64,000 bases of DNA from Bacillus_AB infantis_C (GCF_050107595.1 NZ_JBNILH010000009.1:1-64000), one strand, 5' to 3'; shown: positions 8,409-17,106, counted from the first letter of the stretch. Numbers and translations are program-made. Notes: generated from the letters alone by a model not told the origin.

Positions 8409-8960
8409 ATGAAACGATTTGCAATCATTACCGTTGGGAAGACACACAGCGGAAAAAGCACATTTGCAGGAGAATTGAAGAAAGAGCTGAAAGGCTCTTT
8501 TGTGATGGACCAGGATAACCACGCGGCATTTATTCATACATATTATGAGGCTCTTCAGCCTGTAAGCGGGCCGAATACCTTAAAGCACGGCCTTTCAAAA
8601 TATATTGTCGAGTATGCAAAAGAAAATACCAGCCTGCATATGATCATCTGTAATTCGAATCTCAGCAGGAAAGATAGAGCGTATCTATTGAAAGAAGTTT
8701 TTCCAAGTATAGAATTCTTCCGCATTATTGTTCATTTACATATCGAGGATTCCATTTTGGAAGCAAGGGCTGCAGCAAGCACCAGGAGCACTAATATTTT
8801 TAGGGGCGCTGCCTCCTTTTTAGAGGTGCTGGAGCGGCAGCAGGCAGATACTCTAAAGGAAGATCCCGCTGAAGATGAGGGGGATTATCTTTTTGTTATC
8901 AAAGATAATGAAGAGGCTGGTTCTGTGATTAGAGAAATTGTCAGGCTTTCTGAACAATAA
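8409..8960 (+). CDS. P-loop NTPase / kinase-like protein
   Basis: 183 residues with a Walker A motif GKTHSGKS (about 10-17) directly after the first beta strand, and DQDNHAAF (about 34-41) at the place where small-molecule and polynucleotide kinases keep a substrate-binding acidic residue. An Arg-containing lid-like segment (ARAAASTRSTN) follows near 120. The fold suggests an ATP-dependent phosphotransferase of unknown substrate. It is followed 25 bases later by a Nudix gene; the two may form an operon. Confidence 0.75.
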   Translation: MKRFAIITVGKTHSGKSTFAGELKKELKGSFVMDQDNHAAFIHTYYEALQPVSGPNTLKHGLSKYIVEYAKENTSLHMIICNSNLSRKDRAYLLKEVFPSIEFFRIIVHLHIEDSILEARAAASTRSTNIFRGAASFLEVLERQQADTLKEDPAEDEGDYLFVIKDNEEAGSVIREIVRLSEQ

Positions 8961-8985
8961 TTTATAGAAGCGGGAGTGGAGCGAA

Positions 8986-9381
8986 TTGAGAATATGCGGC
9001 AGGGCGGTAATCATTAAGGATGGGAAACTGGCACTCATTAAGCGGATCAGGGAAAGTGAGGAATATTATGTGTTCCCTGGCGGAGGGGCAGAGCCTGGGG
9101 AGCTGCCTGAGGAGGCAGCAGCACGTGAAATCCTTGAAGAGCTGGGAATTGATGTTAAGGTCGGCGGATTGCTGGTCCGTCATGATTTTAATGGTCCGCA
9201 ATATTTTTATTTTGCAGAGATGGTGTCTGGTATTATGGGCAGCGGGACCGGAGAAGAATTTGATCCGGCGCGGGACCGTGGCAATTATGAACCGCTTTGG
9301 GTGGATATCGGTTTACTCGAAGAGCTGCCTGTAAGGCCAGTAGAAGTGGCTAAGCTGGTAAAGGAAATGGCGTTTCTTTGA
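8986..9381 (+). CDS. Nudix hydrolase
   Basis: 131 residues with a complete Nudix box: GGGAEPGELPEEAAA followed by REILEELGID (about 31-55), holding the catalytic metal-binding Glu cluster. Such enzymes cleave nucleoside diphosphates linked to another moiety. The start is TTG, with GGGAGTGGAG just upstream. Substrate unknown; the adjacent kinase-like gene hints at nucleotide or nucleotide-sugar work (inference). Confidence 0.9.
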   Translation: MRICGRAVIIKDGKLALIKRIRESEEYYVFPGGGAEPGELPEEAAAREILEELGIDVKVGGLLVRHDFNGPQYFYFAEMVSGIMGSGTGEEFDPARDRGNYEPLWVDIGLLEELPVRPVEVAKLVKEMAFL

Positions 9382-9532
9382 GCTTTCCAGTGTAAGCCAG
9401 GAGTAAGTCTGCAAATTCTAAAACAACGTAAACTTGTGACAATAACAACTTGATATACCAAAAGCCAGTAAATGTACACTTTACTAATCAGAAATAAGGG
9501 CCTTGCTGTAAGCGGCCCTGAAGGAGGAAAGT

Positions 9533-10129
9533 ATGATTATCAGAACCTATCAGCCGGAAGATGAGAAAGGCTGGGTCCGCTGCAGGGTGCTGTCATTTTT
9601 GAATACGGCTTATTATGACAATGTTCTTCGTGAAAAGGAAAAATATGATCATCCGGCGATCGAGCTTGTTGCCGAAGTGGACGGGATGATAGCAGGGCTG
9701 CTTGATTTGGAATATGAGGAAGAGGAAAGGACAGTCTGTTCCCGCGGAACCGGGCTGGGCGGAATGATTTGGCATATTGCCGTCCACCCCGATTTTCAGC
9801 GGAGGGGGATTGGGGCAGCCCTGCTGAAGGAAGCTGCAAGGCTTGCAAAGAAACAAGGATTGAACAGGATGGAAGCATGGACCCGTGATGATAGATGGGT
9901 TCGTGCCTGGTATGAGAAAAATGGTTTCGTCCAGAAGGAATCATATTTGCATGTTTATATGAATGGCGAAGACGAGCTGAAAGGGACTGTCCCTGCAGGC
10001 TTGAAGGACCTGTATCCTGTGAAGGTTTTTGCCCATTATACGGGAGAAGATACTGCAATGATAAAGAATAGCTTTAAGAGAGTGCATGAATGCGTTTGTT
10101 ATGAAAGAGAATGTAGTATAATTTGTTAA
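9533..10129 (+). CDS. GNAT-family N-acetyltransferase
   Basis: The 198-residue protein has the GNAT core: WHIAVHPDFQRRGIGAALLKEAARLAK (about 78-104) contains the acetyl-CoA pyrophosphate loop Q-R-R-G-I-G-A, followed by ARDDRWV-like strand and YEKNGFVQKESYL. A C-terminal extension of about 50 residues goes beyond the core. The acceptor is unknown. AAGGAGG precedes the ATG, and a GC-rich inverted repeat (AGGGCC/GGCCCT at 9497-9519) lies just before the ribosome-binding site. Confidence 0.88.
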   Translation: MIIRTYQPEDEKGWVRCRVLSFLNTAYYDNVLREKEKYDHPAIELVAEVDGMIAGLLDLEYEEEERTVCSRGTGLGGMIWHIAVHPDFQRRGIGAALLKEAARLAKKQGLNRMEAWTRDDRWVRAWYEKNGFVQKESYLHVYMNGEDELKGTVPAGLKDLYPVKVFAHYTGEDTAMIKNSFKRVHECVCYERECSIIC

Positions 10130-10148
10130 AATTTATTACCTGCATTGC

Positions 10149-10177
10149 AAAAAGGCGGACATAAAGTCTGCCTTTTC
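10149..10177. terminator. Bidirectional terminator
   Basis: AAAAGGCGGAC and GTCTGCCTTTT separated by 5 bases, between the converging acetyltransferase and membrane protein genes. The stop of the minus-strand gene falls inside the T tract. Confidence 0.9.
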
Positions 10178-10706
10178 ATTTTGCTTGTGAAGAAATACTA
10201 ATAACTGATAAACAAGAAATACCTGCAGTGGCTGCCACAATCATTCCAAATAAGAAACCAATGGCCCGCATAAAGGGGTCATCCCCAGGAAATTCTGACT
10301 CTGCTGCTGCAAACTGATAAAAAAAGAAAATGAATAGAAATAGATAAAAGCTGCTTCCAATCAGCCCCGCTTTTAAACGTCCCTTTTCAGCTCCTTTCCA
10401 TGCCAGTTTTATATTGAGCCATAAACGGATGCTAAAGGCTGTTGCCAGGAACATGATTACCAGGTGGATATAAGGTATATTAATAAACAGCAGCGAATAC
10501 AAAAACAGCAGTGCTGCTGAAAACAGCAGTGCATTGGAAACAAATAAAAACAAACCAGCTCTCCAATGGCTTTGAAACCAGGAAGCATGACTCAATAAAT
10601 TTACCATCTTCCGATTGGCTGCACTCCCCTCAAGTGCAGGGTTCTTTTTAAACAAAATAAGCAATAAAGCAATTGCTATGATTCCCAAAAATAAAAAAGA
10701 TGTCAT
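10176..10706 (-). CDS. Four-segment membrane protein, unknown function
   Basis: 176 residues with hydrophobic segments at about 3-20, 50-75, 80-100, 118-135 and 150-172, and a conserved-looking basic loop between the second and third. No recognised motif. GGAGG lies 9 bases before the ATG. It stands alone, diverging from the DUF2975 gene. Confidence 0.7.
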   Translation of the reverse strand: MTSFLFLGIIAIALLLILFKKNPALEGSAANRKMVNLLSHASWFQSHWRAGLFLFVSNALLFSAALLFLYSLLFINIPYIHLVIMFLATAFSIRLWLNIKLAWKGAEKGRLKAGLIGSSFYLFLFIFFFYQFAAAESEFPGDDPFMRAIGFLFGMIVAATAGISCLSVISISSQAK

Positions 10707-10881
10707 AATGAACAGCCTCCAATATTGAAGTGTAATAATAATTTATCGCAAGTCAATAAAATATGTCAATGTTTTTATATTAAGAATCATAAAATTTTTA
10801 CTGAAATTTGTTTCTTTTTTATTGAAATACGATAAAATCTGTATTAAGATAAATTTATAATTCTTTAACCGGAGGTACCTA

Positions 10882-11358
10882 ATGAACAAAGCTATAACAA
10901 GTTTTCTAAAAGCCGCCATCCTTATTATGGGATTGATCGTGGCCGTCCTCTGTATTTTTCTTCTGCCTGGACTTGCAGGGAGTGCAGCTGCAGAGAACCC
11001 TGAATTCGCTTTTTTGAAATGGCCGGTCCTTTTGGGCATGTATGGGGCTGCCATTCCATTTTATATAGCGCTGTATGAATCATGGAATCTATTAAGATAT
11101 ATTGAAGGGCATTCTGCTTTTTCCGATCTCTCTGTCCAGTCGCTCCGCCGCATCAGGAATTGCGGCATTGCTTTGGGACTGATTTACGCTGCTGGCATTA
11201 TCGGAGTCGGAGCTGCCGGTGCTCTTCATCCAGGAGTTCTGCTGATGGGTGCAGCCATTGCTTTCTGTTCTTTTGTCATCAGTGTATTTGCAGCTGTCCT
11301 GAAGGAGCTGCTTCGGAGCGCCCTTACGATGAAAAATGAAAATGAACTGACTATTTGA
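10882..11358 (+). CDS. DUF2975-type membrane protein
   Basis: 158 residues with four membrane segments (about 10-32, 50-70, 95-117, 122-140). The order, the ENPEFAFLKWPVL and RRIRNCGIALGLIYAAG segments, and the position directly before a small YozG-like regulator match DUF2975 proteins. Function unknown; the pairing suggests the membrane protein and regulator act together. CGGAGGT precedes the ATG. Confidence 0.8.
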   Translation: MNKAITSFLKAAILIMGLIVAVLCIFLLPGLAGSAAAENPEFAFLKWPVLLGMYGAAIPFYIALYESWNLLRYIEGHSAFSDLSVQSLRRIRNCGIALGLIYAAGIIGVGAAGALHPGVLLMGAAIAFCSFVISVFAAVLKELLRSALTMKNENELTI

Positions 11359-11367
11359 GGTGAAGGA

Positions 11368-11577
11368 ATGTCGATTATCATTAACATAGATGTTATGCTG
11401 GCAAAAAGGAAAATGAGTGTTACAGAGCTGTCCGAGCGGGTGGGAATCACCATGGCTAATCTCTCTATACTGAAGAACGGTAAAGCAAAGGCAGTGCGGC
11501 TTTCCACACTTGACAGTATCTGCAGGGCACTGGACTGCCAGCCGGGCGATATTCTCGAATACCGTGAAGAAGAATAG
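11368..11577 (+). CDS. XRE/Cro-type regulator (YozG-like), partner of DUF2975 protein
   Basis: The 69-residue protein is one helix-turn-helix domain: VMLAKRKMSVTELSERVGITMANLSILKNGKAKAVRLSTLDSI, with recognition-helix residues ITMANLSIL, ending PGDILEYR as in YozG-type regulators. It starts 9 bases after the DUF2975 stop with GAGGTGAAGG as ribosome-binding site, so the two share a transcript that ends at the following terminator. Confidence 0.88.
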   Translation: MSIIINIDVMLAKRKMSVTELSERVGITMANLSILKNGKAKAVRLSTLDSICRALDCQPGDILEYREEE

Positions 11578-11586
11578 CAGAAGTAT

Positions 11587-11620
11587 GAAGAGACAGGGCG
11601 AGCCTGTCTCTTTTTTTTCA
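11587..11620 (+). terminator. Terminator after XRE gene
   Basis: GAGACAGG and CCTGTCTC arms with a GCGAG loop and eight T. Confidence 0.92.
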
Positions 11621-11698
11621 TGGCGTTTAATCTGAAGATGGAATGTATATTTTACATAAAGTAATATATATGTTACATTTTATTCGGAGGAAGAATAT

Positions 11699-11905
11699 AT
11701 GAAAAATAACGTGAAGCGGGCCCGGCTGCAGGCAGAGCTGACCCAGCAAGAGCTGGCGGACCGGGTGGGGATTACCAGGCAGACGGTGAGCTTAATTGAA
11801 AAGGGTAAGTATAATCCTTCTTTAAAGCTGTGCCTCCAGATCTGCTATGCAGTCCAGTCAAATCTGGATGAATTATTCTGGGTGGAAGAGGAGGACCTGA
11901 AATGA
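11699..11905 (+). CDS. XRE-family transcriptional regulator
   Basis: 68 residues, a single helix-turn-helix domain: RARLQAELTQQELADRVGITRQTVSLIEKGKYNPSLKLCLQI, ending DELFW, the common form of small regulators encoded with a membrane partner. Its stop overlaps the next start by ATGA, so translation is coupled. AT-rich TTTACAT and ATGTTACAT half-sites lie at 11650-11680 in front of it and could be an operator for autoregulation (inference). Confidence 0.9.
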   Translation: MKNNVKRARLQAELTQQELADRVGITRQTVSLIEKGKYNPSLKLCLQICYAVQSNLDELFWVEEEDLK

Positions 11906-12339
11906 AAAAAATTACGGATGAACGTTTGAAGCAGAGAAATTTAGAGCATGTACGAATAGTCTATATCGTCCAGACGCTGGGAATCCTTTGCATTCTTGCA
12001 TACGATTTAATACAAGGCGGCATGGAAGCTATGCGTAAGAATCCGCTTTGGCTTGTTTTTATCGGAACCTCGGTTGTATTTGCTTATCTATCCATGAGTG
12101 TGAGTGTGGAGCATGAGAGAGGGGGAAAAGATCCGAAGAAGCCATTCATTGTAAGCATAACAGCCATCCTGGCAGTGGCTGTCATCATTTCTTATCTGAT
12201 CAGTATAACACCGGGCTATGGGTGGGGTGATGGTATGCTCGTCGGTTTTATTGTAGCTGTGTGCAGCGGAATACCTGCCTTTTACATTTACAGGCTGCGG
12301 CTGAAACAGGCAGATTGGCATGATGAGGAAGGCGAATAA
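11902..12339 (+). CDS. Membrane protein paired with XRE regulator
   Basis: 145 residues with four hydrophobic segments (about 18-36, 48-65, 83-103, 112-132) and a charged, conserved-looking N terminus MKKITDERLKQRNLEHVRI. It resembles membrane proteins commonly found after small XRE regulators in Bacillus, but I cannot name the family with certainty. Coupled by a 4-base overlap to the regulator. This is the second regulator-membrane-protein module in a row. Confidence 0.75.
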   Translation: MKKITDERLKQRNLEHVRIVYIVQTLGILCILAYDLIQGGMEAMRKNPLWLVFIGTSVVFAYLSMSVSVEHERGGKDPKKPFIVSITAILAVAVIISYLISITPGYGWGDGMLVGFIVAVCSGIPAFYIYRLRLKQADWHDEEGE

Positions 12340-12402
12340 AAGGAATTAACATAATCACAGTCCTCCTGAACATATATATACAAAAAATGCGGAGGAATAA
12401 CG

Positions 12403-12870
12403 ATGGAGAAAAATCAGTTTTTCAGGACGGTAAGGGTTTTTATCGCCAGCCCTTTTTTTAATGAGGAGCAGCTGGAAAGAATCGGGAGGCTGGAGAGTGC
12501 GCTAAGGAAGAATCCTTATGTGGCTGATTTCTTTTCGGCGAGATTTTATCAGTTCCCGCAGCTGACCTTTGCTTCTGATCCCTGGAGGAAGACTGTTTTC
12601 CAAAATGATTTAAGATTTTTGCGGCGTGCGGACGTGGTAGTTGCCATTCACGACTATGAAGAAAACTCTGTAGACAGCGGAACTGCCTTTGAACTGGGCT
12701 ATGCGTATGCAATGCAAAAGCCGATCATACTGATAAAAGAAAAAGAAGCGAGCATTCCGAATTTAATGCTGGTGGAAAGCCTGCATGCTTACCTGACCAG
12801 GGCAGATGAGATTGCCGCATATGACTTTATCAATATGCCTAAAATTCCTTATAAAGGCCCACTTATTTAA
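12403..12870 (+). CDS. Nucleoside 2-deoxyribosyltransferase-family protein
   Basis: 155 residues. RVFIASPFFNEEQLERI near the start is the substrate-binding first strand and helix, and DSGTAFELGYAYAMQKPIILI (about 89-109) has the catalytic Glu of the nucleoside deoxyribosyltransferase family, which moves deoxyribose between bases. Members of this fold also include hydrolases of modified nucleotides. GGAGG precedes the ATG. It is a single gene by context. Confidence 0.85.
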   Translation: MEKNQFFRTVRVFIASPFFNEEQLERIGRLESALRKNPYVADFFSARFYQFPQLTFASDPWRKTVFQNDLRFLRRADVVVAIHDYEENSVDSGTAFELGYAYAMQKPIILIKEKEASIPNLMLVESLHAYLTRADEIAAYDFINMPKIPYKGPLI

Positions 12871-13063
12871 AGGCAATGGTTATTCTATATAACTCAATTT
12901 GCCGGGCACAACAATAATCACAAGTGTTGAATAATAAAGAGGCAGAGATTACAATAAAAAAGGAAAATGATTCCTAATGTGAAATTATAATCTAAGAGCA
13001 GGATCGAGCGAAGTTCCAGGAAAGCAGAAAAGATATTACAGAAAGAGCAGGGAGAGAAAAAAG

Positions 13064-13519
13064 TTGGCAGAAGAAAAATACAGGGTGCCTAAACTGCTGG
13101 GATTTATTTCTTTTGGCGTAATGGTCTTGATCAACTTTTCCGCAGGACTTTTCTATTTCCTCGTTTCGAGGGGATATACGGCAAATATTTTAACTGAACT
13201 GATCAGCAGCGATCCAAAGTTCCAGCGGGAAATGGCAGGGCAGGATGGAACTGCAGCAGCCCGGGAGATAGCGGGCGGGACTATGAATATTGTCGAGGTA
13301 GTGCTTATTATATTTCTCGTTTTTTGGCTTCTTATGCTGTTTCTCAACCTGGCAGGCATTTTAACTCTAAAGAAATATCCGAAAGCTGCAGGGATCATTT
13401 TTATTGTTATTGGTGTTTTGAGTCTGCCCACATTAATTATACCAGGCCTTCTTATATCCGCCGGAGTTTTGATCCTCACAGCCAATAAGAAAAAAGAACC
13501 TTCGTATCCGGATTATTAA
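13064..13519 (+). CDS. DUF4064-like membrane protein
   Basis: 151 residues with membrane segments at about 10-33, 75-100 and 106-140, separated by an acidic outer loop (SSDPKFQREMAGQDGTAAAREI). The pattern resembles DUF4064 proteins. The start is TTG with AGGGAG upstream. A small membrane protein follows 40 bases later, possibly on the same transcript. Confidence 0.65.
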   Translation: MAEEKYRVPKLLGFISFGVMVLINFSAGLFYFLVSRGYTANILTELISSDPKFQREMAGQDGTAAAREIAGGTMNIVEVVLIIFLVFWLLMLFLNLAGILTLKKYPKAAGIIFIVIGVLSLPTLIIPGLLISAGVLILTANKKKEPSYPDY

Positions 13520-13559
13520 ACAGGGACCGGATTTATGGAAATATGAAGAGGAAAATAGG

Positions 13560-13835
13560 ATGTTTATAACCATTCCATTAGCTCTGGATCTTCTTTTAGA
13601 GTTCGCAATAGAGCCTGTCTTTAGAGTCCGTGAAAAACTTTTCAACAGATTGGGCACAATGGCAGCCGGGGCATTGGCGATCACACTACCTTTTGCAGCA
13701 TGGCTGTTGCTCACTGAGCTTGTCCCCATTGAAGACGAGAGAATCTATACCTTTTCCTGCATTATGTTTACTGTATTCATAGGTTCTGGAGCCGGGAAAA
13801 AGTACAGCAAAAGTAAAGAAGAGAAGCAACTATGA
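13560..13835 (+). CDS. Small membrane protein, unknown function
   Basis: 91 residues with two hydrophobic helices (about 32-50 and 60-78) and a basic lysine-rich tail. AGAGGAAA lies before the ATG. Ends just before a perfect terminator. No family recognised. Confidence 0.65.
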   Translation: MFITIPLALDLLLEFAIEPVFRVREKLFNRLGTMAAGALAITLPFAAWLLLTELVPIEDERIYTFSCIMFTVFIGSGAGKKYSKSKEEKQL

Positions 13836-13863
13836 GTAAAACTATTCTTAACTCTGCCAAGGT

Positions 13864-13903
13864 GTCCGCCGCTTTCTATTAATGAAAGCGGCGGATTTTA
13901 TTT
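13864..13903. terminator. Strong bidirectional terminator
   Basis: A 12-bp perfect stem, TCCGCCGCTTTC with its complement, a 6-base loop and a T-rich 3' side. Confidence 0.92.
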
Positions 13904-13959
13904 ATCCTCTTATTGGGGATACATTTAAATTTCGTAATCCTTTAGTGCAATGAAGGCAT

Positions 13960-14607
13960 TCATCCTGGATATACGGGCCAGAATCCTGCTCTGCTATAAG
14001 CGGATGGCTGGGAAGTTGAACCCTGATGTCCATGGGAATATTGGTGCCTGCGCGCCATTTTATTGGATTTGCTGCAGCTATTGGCAGGACCGATATAGGC
14101 TGTAGGCTGCACTTGGGCAACCGTCTCTTTCCAGTGGTTTTCATCTATACAGTAGGTGTTTGCCATAATATTGGCCGGTGTAAATTTCAGGATATCAGAA
14201 CCAAGTATCACTTCAGGCGTCGGTGCATTAAAAATAGCAAGAAGATGCGTGTTGTCCTGCAGGGCTACTTCGTAATGCCACCAGCCTTGCGGTACATTGG
14301 CAACCTGTCCTGGTCCGATCGTATAGTTTTGGATGTTCTTTGTAAAAGGATTCAGCAGGGAAACAGTGGCTGTTCCGGATATGCAATAGACCAATTCTGC
14401 AGCGTTCTGGTGGTAATGGGGTTCTACAGCATTGCCGGTGCTTAGATATATATCAAGCAGGGAAACATTTTCAAGGGTATTCAGCTGGGCAATCCCCAGA
14501 ATATTGATAAAGTTATGTCTGTCTTTTTTCATAAGGGGGCTTTTATTCACATCGAAAGCGTACGCAAGGGACGGGGAAGTGTAATCCAGATAAGCAGTCA
14601 TGTTCAT
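13960..14607 (-). CDS. Cupin-domain protein
   Basis: 215 residues with the two cupin motifs: PHYHQNAAELVYCISG (about 67-82; two His and Glu metal ligands) and PGQVANVPQGWWHYEVA (about 102-118; third His). This resembles the oxalate-decarboxylase-like cupins of Bacillus that have one barrel. Substrate unknown. The C-terminal 40 residues are rich in His, Ser and Gln and look poorly conserved. Two ATGs compete; GGGAGAAA better suits the second one (14601). Confidence 0.82.
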   Translation of the reverse strand: MNMTAYLDYTSPSLAYAFDVNKSPLMKKDRHNFINILGIAQLNTLENVSLLDIYLSTGNAVEPHYHQNAAELVYCISGTATVSLLNPFTKNIQNYTIGPGQVANVPQGWWHYEVALQDNTHLLAIFNAPTPEVILGSDILKFTPANIMANTYCIDENHWKETVAQVQPTAYIGPANSCSKSNKMARRHQYSHGHQGSTSQPSAYSRAGFWPVYPG

Positions 14608-14794
14608 TTTCTCCCAGGGAATGTTATTTCCAATAAACTATGCAGCAATGAGCTGATTGTGCAGGTGCCATTCTGAGAGAAGAATGTCGAAATGTATTGA
14701 AGCCTGCCTAAAGGAAATGCTTACTGCCTGTTGAATATAAACACGGACAGAAGTTAAAGGCAGCGCGGAACATACGAAAGGGGAGGCAGAAAAA

Positions 14795-15307
14795 ATGAGC
14801 GGAAAGCTGATTATGAGGGAAGAAGGCAATAACCTGGTAATGGAGTGGATTTTTGATGCGCCAAGGGAGGAGGTATTTAAAGCATTCACAGATTCCAAAT
14901 TGCTGGAAAGCTGGTGGGGTCCTGAGGGCTGGGAAACGAAGAATAAGAAATTTGAATTTGAACCTGGCGGGATATGGCATTATGGTATGACCTGCAAGGA
15001 CAAAAGCCAGGGCGAATTTTATGGGATGGAATCTTGGGGGCTTGCTGTCTATAAGGAAATCTCGGCACCAGAGAAAATTGTCCATACTGATGCTTTCTCC
15101 GATGAAGAAGGAAATATTAATGAATCATTGCCAAAAACCCTGATTACGGCAACATTTAGTGAAGAAGAGGGGAAAACCAAGTATGTGTCCGTCACTGAAT
15201 TTCCTTCCAGCGGAGCTATCAGGCAGATCATCGATATGGGGGCTGCTGAGGGGTTCTCTTCTCAGCTGAGAAAACTGGATGCACTCTTGTCAGGGAATAA
15301 GGTTTAA
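14795..15307 (+). CDS. SRPBCC/AHSA1-family protein
   Basis: 170 residues with the START-like fold signature: IFDAPREEVFKAFTDSKLLESWWGPEGWET (about 19-48), then PGGIWHYGM, and FSSQLRKLDALL at the C-terminal helix. These proteins bind hydrophobic ligands or act as Hsp90-activator-like factors; the specific role is unknown. GGAGG lies 8 bases before the ATG. No operon partner. Confidence 0.9.
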   Translation: MSGKLIMREEGNNLVMEWIFDAPREEVFKAFTDSKLLESWWGPEGWETKNKKFEFEPGGIWHYGMTCKDKSQGEFYGMESWGLAVYKEISAPEKIVHTDAFSDEEGNINESLPKTLITATFSEEEGKTKYVSVTEFPSSGAIRQIIDMGAAEGFSSQLRKLDALLSGNKV

Positions 15308-15455
15308 AATTGAGCGGGGCCGGATCATGGGATTTGGCCTTTTTGTATGAATGGCAGAATAGAAATAAAAACCTGCACCCTCCCTTTATGTTTAAAGATA
15401 AATAATTTTATTAAAAAAGTTAAAAATAACGGATATACAGCAGGGAGGGAAATGC

Positions 15456-16460
15456 ATGGAACAGATCCAGCACCAAACAAAAATGAATGCTTCTGAATAT
15501 GCTGTCATATGGTCGCAATACATAAATGACAGTTTATCAAGCTGTGTGCTTCAGCATATGCTGAAAGATGCAGAAGACAAAAATATCCGGGAAGTGTTTG
15601 AGTTCGCCCTTGAACTGTCAGAGCGGCATTTAGAAAAGACTAAAAAGCTCCTGAAAAGTGAGAATCAGCCTCTGCCGATAGGCTTTTCTGAAGAAGATGT
15701 AAATGCAGATGCCCCTGGATTATTTACGGATGCTTTTAAAATCGTTTATTTACATATCATGGCACTCCATGGGCTTACAAGATATGCAGGCGCGACGTCA
15801 GTATGCTCACGGAAGGATATCAGGCAATACTTTATGCAATGTACCTCAGAAGCTTTGGAGCTGTATGACCGCACTACCGAGGTGGCTCTTCAAAAAGGTA
15901 TAATTGATAAAGCTCCAACACTCCATAATAAACAGAAAGTGCATTTTATCAAAAACGGTTATATGAAGGGCTGGCTTGGAAAACGCAGGCCCATTAATGC
16001 GATTGAAATCAGCGGTGTCTTTCTGAATATGCAGAAGACGATGGTGAAGATGGTATTAGAGCTCGGCTTCAGCCAGGTTTGTAAATCTAACGATGTGAGG
16101 GCGTACATGGAAAGGGCAAGAGGGCTTTGTGTGAAGCACTTTGAAATACTTGCATCATTACTGAAAGAAGAGAACCTGCATGTCCCCAAAGTCTTTGAAT
16201 CGGAAGTAACAGATTCAACTGTGCCGCCATTTTCTGATAAGCTGATGCTTTTCCATATAACTGGCCTTTTGTCGGCAGCGATCAGTTATTATGGCGAAGC
16301 AGCCGCCCTCAGCCAAAGAAGGGATATTGTTTCTGCATATACCAGAATGAATGTAGAAATTGCACTGATCGCTGAGGATGGCATGCAGCTTATGATTAAA
16401 AATGCCTGGTTTGAAGCACCTCCTGCAGCTGCCGATCATGAAGCTTTGGCTAAGGAGTAA
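15456..16460 (+). CDS. DUF3231-family protein
   Basis: 334 residues made of two related halves, each a four-helix bundle with HLEKTKKLL or KHFEILASLL-type helices and a GFSEEDVNADAPGLFTD-like or FESEVTDSTVPPFSDKLML-like segment. The LMLFHITGLLSAAISYYGEAAA motif is typical of DUF3231, which is related to the ferritin-like spore coat CotF-type proteins. Function unknown; other members are linked to sporulating Bacillus. GGGAGGG precedes the ATG. Confidence 0.85.
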   Translation: MEQIQHQTKMNASEYAVIWSQYINDSLSSCVLQHMLKDAEDKNIREVFEFALELSERHLEKTKKLLKSENQPLPIGFSEEDVNADAPGLFTDAFKIVYLHIMALHGLTRYAGATSVCSRKDIRQYFMQCTSEALELYDRTTEVALQKGIIDKAPTLHNKQKVHFIKNGYMKGWLGKRRPINAIEISGVFLNMQKTMVKMVLELGFSQVCKSNDVRAYMERARGLCVKHFEILASLLKEENLHVPKVFESEVTDSTVPPFSDKLMLFHITGLLSAAISYYGEAAALSQRRDIVSAYTRMNVEIALIAEDGMQLMIKNAWFEAPPAAADHEALAKE

Positions 16461-16571
16461 TCCGTCACAATACGTATTCTGCTTTTATACTAGGATAAAG
16501 AAGCTCGCTGGGGGCTGGTAAGGATCATGCAATGACCAGCTCCCTAAGCAAGAAACAGGTTGACTTTTTCA

Positions 16572-16657
16572 ACTGTAAATATTAAAATTACAGTAGTGAC
16601 TCTGATATTTTTATTTATTTTTTGCTGTAACTGTAACATTTTATTTTACACTTCAAT
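16572..16657. promoter_or_regulatory. TGTAA/TTACA operator region upstream of spx
   Basis: ACTGTAA at 16572-16578 and TTACAGT at 16588-16594 form a perfect 7-bp dyad with a 9-base centre. A second group, CTGTAACTGTAAC at about 16625-16637 and TTTTACA at about 16645, repeats the half-site. Known: SaiR, an Rrf2 protein, represses spxA2 in B. anthracis. Inferred: these are SaiR sites controlling this spx-saiR pair. Confidence 0.6.
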
Positions 16658-16710
16658 ATAGATAAACTAAAAATCACTATATAAATCTTCATTAAAGGAG
16701 TGCATGATTA

Positions 16711-17106
16711 ATGGTCAACCTATATGTATCATCCAGCTGTACATCCTGCCGCAAAGCAAAGGCATGGCTTGAAGAGCATCAAATTGAGTATACTGAGAGG
16801 AATATCATTAACGAACCCCTTACTGTTGAAGAAATTAAATCCATTCTGCGCATGACGGAAAATGGGACGGAAGAAATCATTTCAACTAAATCCAAAGCTT
16901 ATCAGCAGCTGGACATGGAGATCGATTCTCTTCCTCTTAAAGAGCTGTATCAGTTGATTGCTGACAATCCGCAGATGCTGAGAAGGCCGATCATCATTGA
17001 TGAAAAAAGGCTGCAGGTCGGATATAATGATGAAGAAATCAGAAGTTTCCTTCCGCGGAAACTGCGCACATTCTCATTCATGCAAATGCAGAATTTGGCC
17101 AACTGA
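16711..17106 (+). CDS. spx: Spx-family thiol-stress regulator (SpxA2-like)
   Basis: 131 residues, close to B. subtilis Spx throughout. CTSC at 10-13 is the redox CxxC switch, and LRRPIIIDEKRLQVGYNDEEIRSFLPRK is the conserved C-terminal part. The end QNLAN keeps the LAN tail that ClpXP recognises. Spx binds the RNA polymerase alpha C-terminal domain, switches on thiol-stress genes and blocks others. The neighbouring Rrf2 gene makes this more like the SpxA2 paralogue than the housekeeping SpxA, which usually sits near oppA or mecA. AAAGGAG precedes the ATG. Confidence 0.93.
   Translation: MVNLYVSSSCTSCRKAKAWLEEHQIEYTERNIINEPLTVEEIKSILRMTENGTEEIISTKSKAYQQLDMEIDSLPLKELYQLIADNPQMLRRPIIIDEKRLQVGYNDEEIRSFLPRKLRTFSFMQMQNLAN

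Noticed and set aside
9540..10058. Minus-strand frame of 172 codons
   Set aside because: Fully antisense to a clear GNAT acetyltransferase; composition (Ser, His, Pro, Gln-rich) is typical of a shadow frame.
14708..15085. Minus-strand frame of 125 codons opposite the SRPBCC gene
   Set aside because: Shadow of a well-supported plus-strand gene with a good start and family motifs.
16496..16555. Inverted repeat GGGGGCTGGT/ACCAGCTCCC as terminator of the DUF3231 gene
   Set aside because: The stem is plausible but there is no T run after it and the loop is long; not supported enough to list as a terminator.
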